Shown: positions 8,554-16,872 of the stretch, piece by piece
Layout: each line of letters begins with the position of its first letter
Numbering within the stretch: position 1 is the first letter of the stretch
DNA from: Enterococcus_D entomosocium
GTDB taxonomy: Bacteria; Bacillota; Bacilli; Lactobacillales; Enterococcaceae
Direction: 5' to 3' (one strand)
Assembly (NCBI RefSeq): GCF_030441895.1
Contig: NZ_JARJAS010000018.1
Length of the DNA stretch: 64,000 bases
Notes under the pieces: model-generated
What the model was told of the DNA's origin: nothing
Databases searched by the model: none
What the model saw: only the letters and a program-made list of their open reading frames with translations
Translations under genes and position numbers: made by a program

Positions 8554-9444
8554 ATGCAATTAGAAATCAATCAAGAAGCATTGCCTGTCTATGAGGCACT
8601 TGCCAGTAACGTGCGAATCAAAATCATTCAATTGCTGGCTAAAAACAAGATGAATGTCAAAGAGTTGGCACAAGAGTTAGGCTTAAGCAGCGCTATCATT
8701 ACGATGCATATCAAAAAATTAGAAGAAGCCAAAATCATCAAAACAGAGCGTGTGGGGCAAAAAAAGATTTCCAGTTTGAGAGTGGACCATATCGATATCA
8801 ACTTTCCTGAGAAAATCTTTAATGCCTTTGATACGAAAGAAACGGCGATACCGATCGGTCATTATACAAATTATTCGGTAGAACCAACGTGTGGGCTTGC
8901 TACTTCAGCTGATTTTGTGGGAATGGTAGATGAACCGAAGTTTTTCATGGATCCCCGACGAATGGATGCCCGCATCTTGTGGTTTACGAAAGGATTTGTC
9001 GAATACCAATCGCCAAACTTCTTAGCAAAAGAAGAAAAACTCGAAATGATGGAGATTTCAATGGAGGTTTCGTCTGAATTTCCTTTTTCCAATAACAACT
9101 GGCCGTCAGACATCACCTTCAGCTTAAATGGTGTGGAGCTTGGTACATGGACTAGCCCAGGGGATTTTGCAGACATTCGTGGAAAGTATACACCGGATTG
9201 GTATCCAGACAATCTTAATCAGTACGGCTTATTGAAGACGATCCGCATCATGGATCATGGAACCTACATGGAAGGTGTTCCTCTTTCCGACATTACGATC
9301 AAGGATATACCTGCCTACGAAGATACGTGGCATTTAAAAGTGGAAGTCAAAGAAGATGCCGAGCATGTCGGCGGTTGTACCCTCTTTGGCAAGGGGTTTG
9401 GGAATTACGATCAAGATATCAAACTAAAAATGTTTTATAGCTAA
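8554..9444 (+). CDS. ArsR-type winged-helix regulator with large C-terminal beta-sandwich domain
   Basis: A 296-residue cytoplasmic protein. Residues 10-75 form a winged helix (VRIKIIQLLAKNKMNVKEL, then the recognition helix region SSAIITMHIKKLEEA). The rest is a single domain with conserved-looking strings such as PTCGLATSADF, FFMDPRRMDARILWF and PSDITFSLNG, probably a beta-sandwich that binds a carbohydrate-related ligand. No metal-binding Cys pair of classical ArsR sensors is seen in the helix. It is divergent to the arabinan operon, whose promoter has a large inverted repeat, so I infer that it controls that operon. The C-terminal domain has no function known to me. Confidence 0.8.
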   Translation: MQLEINQEALPVYEALASNVRIKIIQLLAKNKMNVKELAQELGLSSAIITMHIKKLEEAKIIKTERVGQKKISSLRVDHIDINFPEKIFNAFDTKETAIPIGHYTNYSVEPTCGLATSADFVGMVDEPKFFMDPRRMDARILWFTKGFVEYQSPNFLAKEEKLEMMEISMEVSSEFPFSNNNWPSDITFSLNGVELGTWTSPGDFADIRGKYTPDWYPDNLNQYGLLKTIRIMDHGTYMEGVPLSDITIKDIPAYEDTWHLKVEVKEDAEHVGGCTLFGKGFGNYDQDIKLKMFYS

Positions 9445-9516
9445 AAAAAACGCTAGTCTTAGCGGCTGACCTAAACATTTCTTTTGGGAATCAGGTCGCT
9501 AAACTAGCGTTTTTGT
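9443..9516. terminator. Bidirectional terminator between regulator and kimA
   Basis: AAAACGCTAGT near 9450 pairs with ACTAGCGTTTTT near 9510 around an inner imperfect stem (GCTGACC with TCAGGTCGC). The A-run on one side and T-run on the other let it end both convergent genes. Confidence 0.8.
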
Positions 9517-11360
9517 TATTTCTTCAAATGGTAACTGTACGTACTTACAATGATGTTTTCACGCCAAGAGAGTCTGAAACGCAAGCGCAGGCTTGTTTGG
9601 TTGTGCAAAATATTTTGCCAGCGACGTCTTGGGACAAACTGTGGAATGATGACGGTCGTTGTGTAATTGTGTTTGGCTGCATTGCGGCTGACTAGATCCA
9701 CATAACGTAAGATGGGATTTTCAATCGAACGATACGAAGAATGAACGACGGAGAAACGCACGTCTGGGAATTTTTGCTTAAATTCTTGTTCGATTTCTTT
9801 TTCTTTCTTCACATCTTCATCCAACGATACGTGCATCGCTACGACATAATCACCAATCGATTGGGCATAGTTCAATGCGCCGATATTTACTCGGGTAACA
9901 TTTCCGACTAAAACGATCACAGTATTTCCTTCATAAACATGTAGTGCTTCTTGTTTTTCCAACCGCAGCTGTTCTGCGACTTTCTTATAATGATCATGGA
10001 TCTTGTAAAAGATATATAAGAGGATCGGCATGATAATAAAGAATGGCCAAATATCGCCTAAGCGATACACGAACAAGATGGCAATGATCGCAAAGGAAAT
10101 CAAAGCCCCAACGATGTTGGCGATCGATTTAAAGAACCAGCCTTTGCCTTCTTTTCTCCATTTGATCACCATTCCGCTTTGGGACAAGGCAAAAGGAATA
10201 AATACCCCAATGGAATACAAAGGAATCAAACGCTCGGTCGATCCTTGGAAGATAAACAATAATACGATGGAACCAGCAGCCAAGGTGATGATTCCGTTCG
10301 AATAGCCAAGACGGTCCCCACGGTCTTGATACATATGCGGCATATATTTGTCTTTCGCTAGGTTATACGCCAACACGGGGAAAGCTGAAAATCCGGTATT
10401 TGCGGCAACTGCTAAAATCAGTGCCGTAGCAAATTGCAAAACGTAGTACATAAACCCATGACCAAAAACGGCAGAACCGATTTGAGATAGGACGGTCACT
10501 TCTGTTTCTGGTACGATACCATACCAATAGTTGATAAAAGTGATGCCGACAAAGAAGAATCCTAAAATCGACGCCATGATTGTCAAGGTCGCAGCTGCAT
10601 TTTTCGCCCGTGGTTTTTTGAAAAAAGGCACCGCGTTACTGATCGCTTCGACCCCTGTCAAAGAAGAGGAACCTGATGAGAAAGCCCGTAAAATCAAGGC
10701 CACGGATACCCCAGGTACGACCGCTCCCGGTAGTGCGGTTGCATTTAACGGTTGCGCACCCGTTACGATATTGTACAAACCGACCACGATCAAGACTGTG
10801 ATCACTGCGATAAAGGTGTAGACAGGAATCATCAAGAAGCTAGCTGATTCTCGCAACCCTCGCAGATTCATCATCATGATCAAGATTACGATCACGACAG
10901 AAATGGCCACTTGATGACCGAACAACGCCGGCACAGCTGAAGTGATAGCTTCTGCCCCTGCTGAGACGGATACTGCCACTGTCAGCATATAATCGATCAA
11001 TAGAGAGCCGCCGGCAATCAGGCCCGCATTTTTCCCTAAATTTTCACTACTTACTACATATGCCCCACCGCCGTGAGGGTAAGCATGAATGATCTGGCGG
11101 TAAGACAAGGTCAATGAAATCAAAAGAATAATAACAAAAGCAGCGATCGGCAATGAATACCAGATAGCAGCAGCGGAAAGTGCCACTAATACGACAACGA
11201 TCTGCTCTGTCCCATAAGCAATCGAAGACAAAGCATCAGAAGATAGCAACGCAAGGGCCGCCGTCCGGCTCAGTTTTTGTTCATCATTCTCTGCGGATTT
11301 CAATGGACGTCCGACCAACAAACGTTTCAAATACTCCACTTTTTCTACACTCCTTTTCAT
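9516..11360 (-). CDS. kimA: KimA-type high-affinity potassium importer (APC superfamily)
   Basis: A 614-residue membrane protein with about twelve spans in residues 25-450 and a cytoplasmic C-terminal domain (residues 460-614) resembling a universal-stress-like fold. The length and strings such as SSDALSSIAYGTEQ near residue 40, YPHGGGAYVV and SSLTGVEAISNAVP match the B. subtilis KimA/YdaO proton-coupled potassium importer, which is inhibited by cyclic di-AMP. In Bacillus the gene also lies behind a cyclic di-AMP riboswitch; here the leader between promoter and ATG is only about 55 bases, too short for one. Monocistronic. Its function as an amino-acid permease is the less likely alternative. 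Confidence 0.85.
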   Translation of the reverse strand: MKRSVEKVEYLKRLLVGRPLKSAENDEQKLSRTAALALLSSDALSSIAYGTEQIVVVLVALSAAAIWYSLPIAAFVIILLISLTLSYRQIIHAYPHGGGAYVVSSENLGKNAGLIAGGSLLIDYMLTVAVSVSAGAEAITSAVPALFGHQVAISVVIVILIMMMNLRGLRESASFLMIPVYTFIAVITVLIVVGLYNIVTGAQPLNATALPGAVVPGVSVALILRAFSSGSSSLTGVEAISNAVPFFKKPRAKNAAATLTIMASILGFFFVGITFINYWYGIVPETEVTVLSQIGSAVFGHGFMYYVLQFATALILAVAANTGFSAFPVLAYNLAKDKYMPHMYQDRGDRLGYSNGIITLAAGSIVLLFIFQGSTERLIPLYSIGVFIPFALSQSGMVIKWRKEGKGWFFKSIANIVGALISFAIIAILFVYRLGDIWPFFIIMPILLYIFYKIHDHYKKVAEQLRLEKQEALHVYEGNTVIVLVGNVTRVNIGALNYAQSIGDYVVAMHVSLDEDVKKEKEIEQEFKQKFPDVRFSVVHSSYRSIENPILRYVDLVSRNAAKHNYTTTVIIPQFVPRRRWQNILHNQTSLRLRFRLSWRENIIVSTYSYHLKK

Positions 11361-11421
11361 GAAAAAATCCTTCGTTAAACTTGTAACGATATCCTCACAA
11401 ATATTGAATTATCAAGACTGT

Positions 11422-11450
11422 ATGCTACTCTTGTAACCGCGAAAAGTCAA
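11422..11450 (-). promoter_or_regulatory. kimA promoter
   Basis: Reading leftward, TTGACT (11450-11445), 17 bases, TAGCAT (11427-11422). The transcript would have a leader of about 55 bases. Confidence 0.6.
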
Positions 11451-11518
11451 TGAAAATCAGATGAAAAAACGACCCTTTTTCCCTCTTTTGATTATTAGAA
11501 ATTTCACGTGATGGCACA

Positions 11519-11550
11519 AAAGCAGAAAGAACAAATGCTCTTTCTGCTTT
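11519..11550 (-). terminator. Terminator of the yhgE gene
   Basis: Perfect 12-base arms AAAGCAGAAAGA and TCTTTCTGCTTT with an eight-base loop, followed leftward by a short T-run, directly after the yhgE stop. Confidence 0.8.
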
Positions 11551-11556
11551 AAGATT

Positions 11557-14259
11557 TTAGTGGAAGAAATGACTTTCTTTGGAAATGTCACTTAGTTTCT
11601 TCGTAGAGTTGACTAGATAAGGATACGCGTACGTACCGACGATCCCAAAGACTAGGAACAAAATCGTTAAAATGATCAACTGCGGGATAGCATTTGGCCA
11701 ATAGATCCCACCGGCTGATTCTCTTAACAGATTGACCGCATGAGTAAACGGCAGTAGCGGATTAATGAATTGGAAGAACTTCCCAGAGACTTGGATTGGG
11801 TAGTTTCCTCCCCCACCTGAAATGGAGAGAACCAAAATAATGATGGCGATCCCTTTCCCGAGGTTGCCGAACAGTCCCGCCAGTACGTAGACGATCATCA
11901 TAAAGGCGAGTCCGACGAGTAATGCGAAGAAGACACTGTACACAGGGTTGTGGACATCGACGCCTAATAAAAACATATTTCCTAGGGTCACGATCAAACT
12001 TTGGGCGACTGCCATCGTCAAGAACGTCAGCATCCGTGCCACAAAGGTTTCACGTTGTGTAAAGCGTTTTTTGTCTTTCTTCTCTAAATGATACTCCGTT
12101 GTAGCGACACTTGACAACAATAATGCCCCTACCCACAAACACAATGCGGTATAAAATGGTGTGCTAGCTGAACCATTGTTGGCGATTGGGTAGATTTCAT
12201 TGCTTTTTAATTCCACTGGTTGTTTGAAGAAGTCGGCTTCATCCGTGGCATCAAGTTTCAATAATTTGATGACCTCCCCAAGATCGACTTCATTTTCTCC
12301 TGCTCGGATCGCATCAGCGGCTTTGTGGATGCCTGCTTTGATACTTGGCCAATCGTTATTGATTAAATCGACAGCCGCATCCAAGGCTTTTTCAACTTCT
12401 GGCAGTTTTTCATCCACCATCGCCATCGTAGAACTGATTTCTGATTTGATGGTTGGCCAATCGTTTTGCAAGAAGTCTACGGCCAGCCCTAATTTTTCTT
12501 CGACAACTGGCAATTCGTTGTTGTACAGGTTGGCTCCTTTGTTGATGGCATTGACGATTTCATCCATATGACCATTCAGCATCGTATTGGCATCGTGCAA
12601 TTCTTGCTTGATGGCAGGCAATTCTTTTTGGTATTTTTCCAAAATCGTCACGGCATTGCTGACCACTGATTTGGTGGAAGACAGCAACGAGTCAAAATCG
12701 ATTTCTTGGGCTTTTTTCAAGACATCTTCGGCAGTGGTGATGGTTTCGATTAGTTTGGTTAGAATGTCGTTGATGGTTTTAGTGATAGATGGTACATCAA
12801 TCTCTTGCAGTAAACTTTCTATCTCATTAGCTAGTTCAGTTATGTTAGTAAGATATCCCTTCAATCCATCGACATCACTATTTTGAACAGCTTTTTTTGC
12901 CCCATCTAAAAGTTGAGATAAATTCGCCAAATGATTTTTCACAGCTTTTAGCTGACCAATCACGCCTTGAATTTGATCATTTCCAGCTGAACCTTCAATA
13001 TTTTCTAGAAACGCAATTAAGGCATCTAGCATACTTTGTTGTTGCTGAATATTTTGCTGCAACCCATCAATCGTCTGTAAAATTAATTCTCGATCTTTTT
13101 CTAATTGGTCTTTATTGATGGACTCGTTTAATTTTTCGGACCATTTAGCTGTTGTCGAAGCAACTTGTTTAGCTGATTCAATCGTCACTTGCGCACTGCT
13201 AGAAATACTTGGCAAGGCATCTTTGAACTGTTGCGCCCCATCTTTGGTCGCTGTGGCGAAGCTGGCGGCTTGGTCGCCTAGTTGTTCGATCTGTGGTAAC
13301 GCTGCTTGAACTTGTTCGATGACTTGCAGTCCTTGTTTGGCGGTATCGATGCCATCCGTCATGGTGCTGGCAATGTCATCAAAATCATCATCGATCATCT
13401 TCAATTGTTTGCCGGCATTTTGGATCTCTGGGATCTTCTCTTGCAAGGTCAAAATGATGCTGGCTTCTTTCTTCAATGTCGGCAGCTTATCGTTTAGGCC
13501 AATCAGTTTTTCCCCCATAGCATCCACTTGCGGGATATAATCGGTAAATTCTTCGGCTTTTGCGATCTTTTCCTTGATTTCTGGAAACTTATCGTGCAAG
13601 GTGACGATCTCTTTCGTATAACCGTCGATCGTAGCCAAATTGTCATCGGTATCTAAGATCATGGATTTGACTTTGTTGATGCTGACTAAGTTGGAATCAA
13701 TGTCATAGCCGATTTCATTGAAGACTTTTATTAACGTAGAGCTGGCGGTTTCAATAAAGTTCTGTGAGATCTCTTCTTGAAGACTACTGGCTCCTTTCTC
13801 GGTGATTTTTGGTGCGATGGCGTTGATTTTTTGGTTGCTGTAATACTCAATGGTCGGTTTTTCAATTGTCCCGCTGGTAAAGCTGATCAGATCATCTGAA
13901 AAATCAGCTGGCAGATAAATACCGGCGTAATACTTTCCTGATTTGACTCCTTCTACCAAGTCCTCTTTTGAATCCACGAAACGCCAGCCTAACTGTTTGT
14001 TATCATGGAGGGTGTCGATGACTTCATCACCGATATCGATATGCTTGCCTTGAAATTCTGCCCCTTTATCCGCACTATACACGGCGATTGGCAATTCACT
14101 GGTGTTGCCATATGGATCCCAAAGTGCTTTGATATTGAACCACGCATAAAGCGAGGGTAAGATCATTAAGGCAATGATCAAAAATGCAGAGATTGGATTG
14201 CTGAAAATTCGTTTCCAGTCCAGTTTATATAAATAGAAAACATTCTTTAGTTTATTCAT
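11557..14259 (-). CDS. yhgE: YhgE/Pip (phage infection protein) family membrane protein
   Basis: A 900-residue protein with one N-terminal membrane span (residues 20-42), a very long extracellular region rich in helices and coiled coil (about 45-690), and five to six membrane spans at the C-terminus (about 700-885). This is the layout of the YhgE/Pip family, related to ABC-2 type permeases and to lactococcal Pip, the c2-type phage receptor. Several internal repeats of the form KLPEVEKALDAAVDLINNDW occur near residues 600-650. The start has GGGGAAG upstream. No TetR regulator is next to it, unlike many homologues. Function is probably export or envelope-related; not proven. Confidence 0.88.
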   Translation of the reverse strand: MNKLKNVFYLYKLDWKRIFSNPISAFLIIALMILPSLYAWFNIKALWDPYGNTSELPIAVYSADKGAEFQGKHIDIGDEVIDTLHDNKQLGWRFVDSKEDLVEGVKSGKYYAGIYLPADFSDDLISFTSGTIEKPTIEYYSNQKINAIAPKITEKGASSLQEEISQNFIETASSTLIKVFNEIGYDIDSNLVSINKVKSMILDTDDNLATIDGYTKEIVTLHDKFPEIKEKIAKAEEFTDYIPQVDAMGEKLIGLNDKLPTLKKEASIILTLQEKIPEIQNAGKQLKMIDDDFDDIASTMTDGIDTAKQGLQVIEQVQAALPQIEQLGDQAASFATATKDGAQQFKDALPSISSSAQVTIESAKQVASTTAKWSEKLNESINKDQLEKDRELILQTIDGLQQNIQQQQSMLDALIAFLENIEGSAGNDQIQGVIGQLKAVKNHLANLSQLLDGAKKAVQNSDVDGLKGYLTNITELANEIESLLQEIDVPSITKTINDILTKLIETITTAEDVLKKAQEIDFDSLLSSTKSVVSNAVTILEKYQKELPAIKQELHDANTMLNGHMDEIVNAINKGANLYNNELPVVEEKLGLAVDFLQNDWPTIKSEISSTMAMVDEKLPEVEKALDAAVDLINNDWPSIKAGIHKAADAIRAGENEVDLGEVIKLLKLDATDEADFFKQPVELKSNEIYPIANNGSASTPFYTALCLWVGALLLSSVATTEYHLEKKDKKRFTQRETFVARMLTFLTMAVAQSLIVTLGNMFLLGVDVHNPVYSVFFALLVGLAFMMIVYVLAGLFGNLGKGIAIIILVLSISGGGGNYPIQVSGKFFQFINPLLPFTHAVNLLRESAGGIYWPNAIPQLIILTILFLVFGIVGTYAYPYLVNSTKKLSDISKESHFFH

Positions 14260-14349
14260 TTTTTTCTTCCCCCACTAGTTCTTCGTCGAAGGATAATTTA
14301 CCATGTTTTTCCCCCGCCGCCAACGGCTACGATCGACCAAGAAAAGTCC

Positions 14350-14377
14350 TTTTGACAAATGGACGTTTTTGTCAAAA
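14350..14377. promoter_or_regulatory. Inverted repeat upstream of yhgE
   Basis: Perfect 10-base arms TTTTGACAAA and TTTGTCAAAA with an eight-base spacer, about 90 bases upstream of the yhgE start in the 14260-14500 non-coding stretch. Each arm contains a TTGACA hexamer, so it may combine a -35 element with an operator. I see no convincing -10 at fixed distance. Confidence 0.45.
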
Positions 14378-14500
14378 TGAAACCCCTTTACTTTTTGTTT
14401 TTTTTCGCTTATTGTTAAACTTTCTTTAACTTTACCATGATGGCGAAAAACAAACCACTCATATCCTTTGAACTGTTTTTTTACCGGTCTTTTCTTCACA

Positions 14501-14541
14501 AAAAAAGCTTCCTTTTTCTGCAACGAAAAGGAAGCTTTTTT
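14501..14541 (-). terminator. Terminator of the HAD hydrolase gene
   Basis: Arms AAAAAAGCTTCCTTTT and AAAAGGAAGCTTTTTT around a short loop, ending in a T-run in leftward direction, just after the stop at 14547. Confidence 0.9.
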
Positions 14542-14546
14542 AGGTG

Positions 14547-15221
14547 TTATTTCAGTTGATCCTTTGCCAATAAATCATACACATATTTCAGTGAGGTGGC
14601 TTCGCCATATAACTGAAGTCCGGCCTTCTCTTCTGGGGAGTAGACTTGATCAAAACTTTGATCGGGAATCAACACGACATCGATCTCCGCACGCGTCGCA
14701 GCTGTTGCTCCCACAAGAGAATCTTCCATGACTAATGCTTTTTCTGCTGCGACTTGCGCTTTTTCTAAAGTCAGCAAGTAAGGTGCGGGATCAGGTTTAT
14801 GGGCGGAGACATCATCGCCAAAGGTCTGATAGTCAAAGGCCTGCAACAAATCGAAATGCGCCAACAATTCAGAGGCTCTTTTTTTCATCGTCGAGGTGGC
14901 TAGTGCCGTTTGGAAGCCTTTCTCCCTAGCCAATGCGATGGTTTCTTTCGCATAGGGTTTAGTTTTGAAGGTGCCATCAGTTATTTGCTGGGCAATATAG
15001 ACTTCCCGTTCTGCTCGTAATTCCTGCACCCGCTGCTGACCGCCTACGAGGTCGGCTAATTTACTAGCCGTCTGTTGCCAACTTTGACCACGCCAACCAA
15101 AAATATCAGCGGCTGTAATCGGAAGCTGATACTTTTTAAATAGAGCCAACCACCCATCAAAATAGACTTTCTCAGTATCGACTAACAATCCATCAAAATC
15201 AAAAATCAAAAGTTCTTTCAT
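14547..15221 (-). CDS. HAD superfamily hydrolase (beta-phosphoglucomutase-like)
   Basis: A 224-residue soluble phosphatase or phosphomutase of HAD subfamily I. Motif I is DFDGLLVDTE (nucleophile Asp8, acid Asp10), motif II is the Thr/Ser in ALATSTM near residue 110, and motif IV is VMEDSLVG near residue 165. The cap domain is helical (residues 15-85). Substrate cannot be assigned. It lies 46 bases downstream of proC on the same strand, with its own ribosome binding site AAGGAGCG. Confidence 0.85.
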   Translation of the reverse strand: MKELLIFDFDGLLVDTEKVYFDGWLALFKKYQLPITAADIFGWRGQSWQQTASKLADLVGGQQRVQELRAEREVYIAQQITDGTFKTKPYAKETIALAREKGFQTALATSTMKKRASELLAHFDLLQAFDYQTFGDDVSAHKPDPAPYLLTLEKAQVAAEKALVMEDSLVGATAATRAEIDVVLIPDQSFDQVYSPEEKAGLQLYGEATSLKYVYDLLAKDQLK

Positions 15222-15267
15222 AAACGCTCCTTCGTTTTGCTAAGATTTTCCCCTCACTCACTGGGTA

Positions 15268-16068
15268 TCAAGACATTTCCCGACTTTTGTCAGCAGCTGC
15301 TTGCACTGCTTTGATGACAGCCGCACGAAAGCCATTTTCCTCTAAGGTTTTGACTGCTTGGATCGTTGTGCCCCCAGGCGAGCTGACACGATCCTTTAAG
15401 ACACCTGGGTGTTCCTTCGTCTCTAGTACCATCTTCGCTGCGCCTAATACCGCTTGAGCAGCAAATTCATACGCCATCGGCCGCGGCATACCTTCTGCCA
15501 CTGCTCCATCTGCCAAAGCTTCAATGAATAAATACGTGTAGGCTGGCGAAGAACCACTGACACCAATGACTGCATCGATCATGCTTTCTGGTACTTGCTC
15601 GGCTTTCCCAAGGCTTTCAAAAAGTTGTTTGACTTCGTTGGCTTCGGCTTCCGTTACTTGACCGTTGAGGCTGATAGAAGACATCCCTTCGCCGACAAGT
15701 GCGGGAGTATTTGGCATGACCCGCACGATTTTGTGCGCACCGATGATTTCTTCCATTTGCGCGATCGTCACACCCGCGGCAATGGATACTAGCAAGTGTT
15801 CCTCAGTCAATCCTGCTTTTAAATCAGCAAGCAAGCGGGGAAAGACAAAAGGTTTGACTGCTAAGACGAAGATCTCTGCTTTTTCTGTGACATCCGCCAG
15901 CTTAGTTGTCCCAGTGATCCCGGTTTCTTTTTCTAATTGTGCCAAAGTCGGCTCGTAGCGATGGTTATAAACCAAGATCTCTGCTGGTTCATACAGCTTC
16001 GCTGCAATCAAGCCATTAATGATAGCTTTTGCCATGTTACCGGCTCCTAAAAAGGCGATTTTTCTCAT
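15268..16068 (-). CDS. proC: Pyrroline-5-carboxylate reductase
   Basis: A 266-residue enzyme that reduces pyrroline-5-carboxylate to L-proline with NAD(P)H. The Rossmann motif FLGAGNMAKAI is at residues 6-16; the C-terminal dimerisation domain carries GVSGSSPAY and RVSSPGGTT, the family signature. I place the start at the ATG at 16068, with GGAG ten bases upstream, rather than at the in-frame GTG nine bases earlier. It is probably transcribed with the HAD gene. No other proline-synthesis gene is in the window. Confidence 0.95.
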   Translation of the reverse strand: MRKIAFLGAGNMAKAIINGLIAAKLYEPAEILVYNHRYEPTLAQLEKETGITGTTKLADVTEKAEIFVLAVKPFVFPRLLADLKAGLTEEHLLVSIAAGVTIAQMEEIIGAHKIVRVMPNTPALVGEGMSSISLNGQVTEAEANEVKQLFESLGKAEQVPESMIDAVIGVSGSSPAYTYLFIEALADGAVAEGMPRPMAYEFAAQAVLGAAKMVLETKEHPGVLKDRVSSPGGTTIQAVKTLEENGFRAAVIKAVQAAADKSREMS

Positions 16069-16114
16069 GTATTTCACACTCCACTTCTGATTTTGGTACC
16101 ACTTTTTGCTAAAA

Positions 16115-16137
16115 AAGCCTAATCAATGACTAGGCTT
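16115..16137 (-). terminator. Terminator overlapping the GntR stop codon
   Basis: Arms AAGCCTA and TAGGCTT with a nine-base loop, followed leftward by TTTTTT. The TAG stop of the regulator gene lies inside the stem. Confidence 0.75.
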
Positions 16138-16831
16138 CAAATTCGATCATATACGGATGCAAGGCAGTGTTATAGATCCCTTCTGTATATTCTACCACTT
16201 CTCCTTGTAGATCATACGAATAACGGGTTCGTTTCAAGGCAGCGACCTCCGGCGTGATCATAAACTTCTGTTGCTCTTCAGTCAACGTCGTTGCCACAAA
16301 CGCATCTTGAAAGCGATCGATGATCATTCGATGTTCATCCAATAGGCGATACAATGATTTTTCTTCAAAGACCTCGATGGAGGTTCCCTTTAGTTGCTTT
16401 GGCAAATGGTACTCATAGTAAATAAAGGGTTGGTGGTCAAAATAATACATGCGACGTAAACGCATGACTTCTTTGCCCATCAAAGAATACGCGGGGTGCT
16501 CAGGCGCAAGTTCGACTAATTCATAGCTGAGGTTTTTCTTCGTGTATTCCTTGCCAGTCTTTTCAAGCAATTGGCTAAACGTCGTGCCTTTTGACAGCTT
16601 GTTATAAGGGCGATTGCTTAAAACCGTCGTCCCACGTCCGCTGCGTTTTTCCACATACTCATCTGCCGCTAACAATTCGATGGCTTTACGGACAGTGATC
16701 TTGCTGACATTGAAGGTGGCTTCCAATTCTGTTTCCGTCGGTAAAAATGAACCAATCGGGTAGCGACCCGACATGATGTCTTCTTTGAGCTTATCGGCAA
16801 CATCACGGTAAAGAATGTGTTTGCGTTTCAT
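16130..16831 (-). CDS. GntR family regulator with UTRA domain
   Basis: A 233-residue repressor of the HutC/YvoA type. Residues 8-75 form the winged helix (PTETELEATFNVSKITVRKA), and residues 90-230 the UTRA ligand domain (LRRMYYFDHQPFIYYE, then PYMIEF). It starts 41 bases after ftsK and is co-oriented, so it may be read from the ftsK message. No sugar gene is adjacent, so the ligand is unclear; UTRA regulators commonly bind phosphorylated sugars such as glucosamine-6-phosphate. Confidence 0.88.
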   Translation of the reverse strand: MKRKHILYRDVADKLKEDIMSGRYPIGSFLPTETELEATFNVSKITVRKAIELLAADEYVEKRSGRGTTVLSNRPYNKLSKGTTFSQLLEKTGKEYTKKNLSYELVELAPEHPAYSLMGKEVMRLRRMYYFDHQPFIYYEYHLPKQLKGTSIEVFEEKSLYRLLDEHRMIIDRFQDAFVATTLTEEQQKFMITPEVAALKRTRYSYDLQGEVVEYTEGIYNTALHPYMIEFEA

Positions 16832-16872
16832 TGCTATCTCGCCTTTCTCTCATTGGATTGGTCTTGTTCTCC

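Noticed and set aside
11361..11556. Cyclic di-AMP (ydaO-type) riboswitch before kimA
   Set aside because: The promoter leaves only about 55 bases of leader, too short for that riboswitch, and none of its conserved strings was seen.
14275..14523. 82-codon open frame upstream of yhgE
   Set aside because: It covers the yhgE promoter region and the terminator of the HAD gene, has a biased K/R-rich composition and no ribosome binding site.
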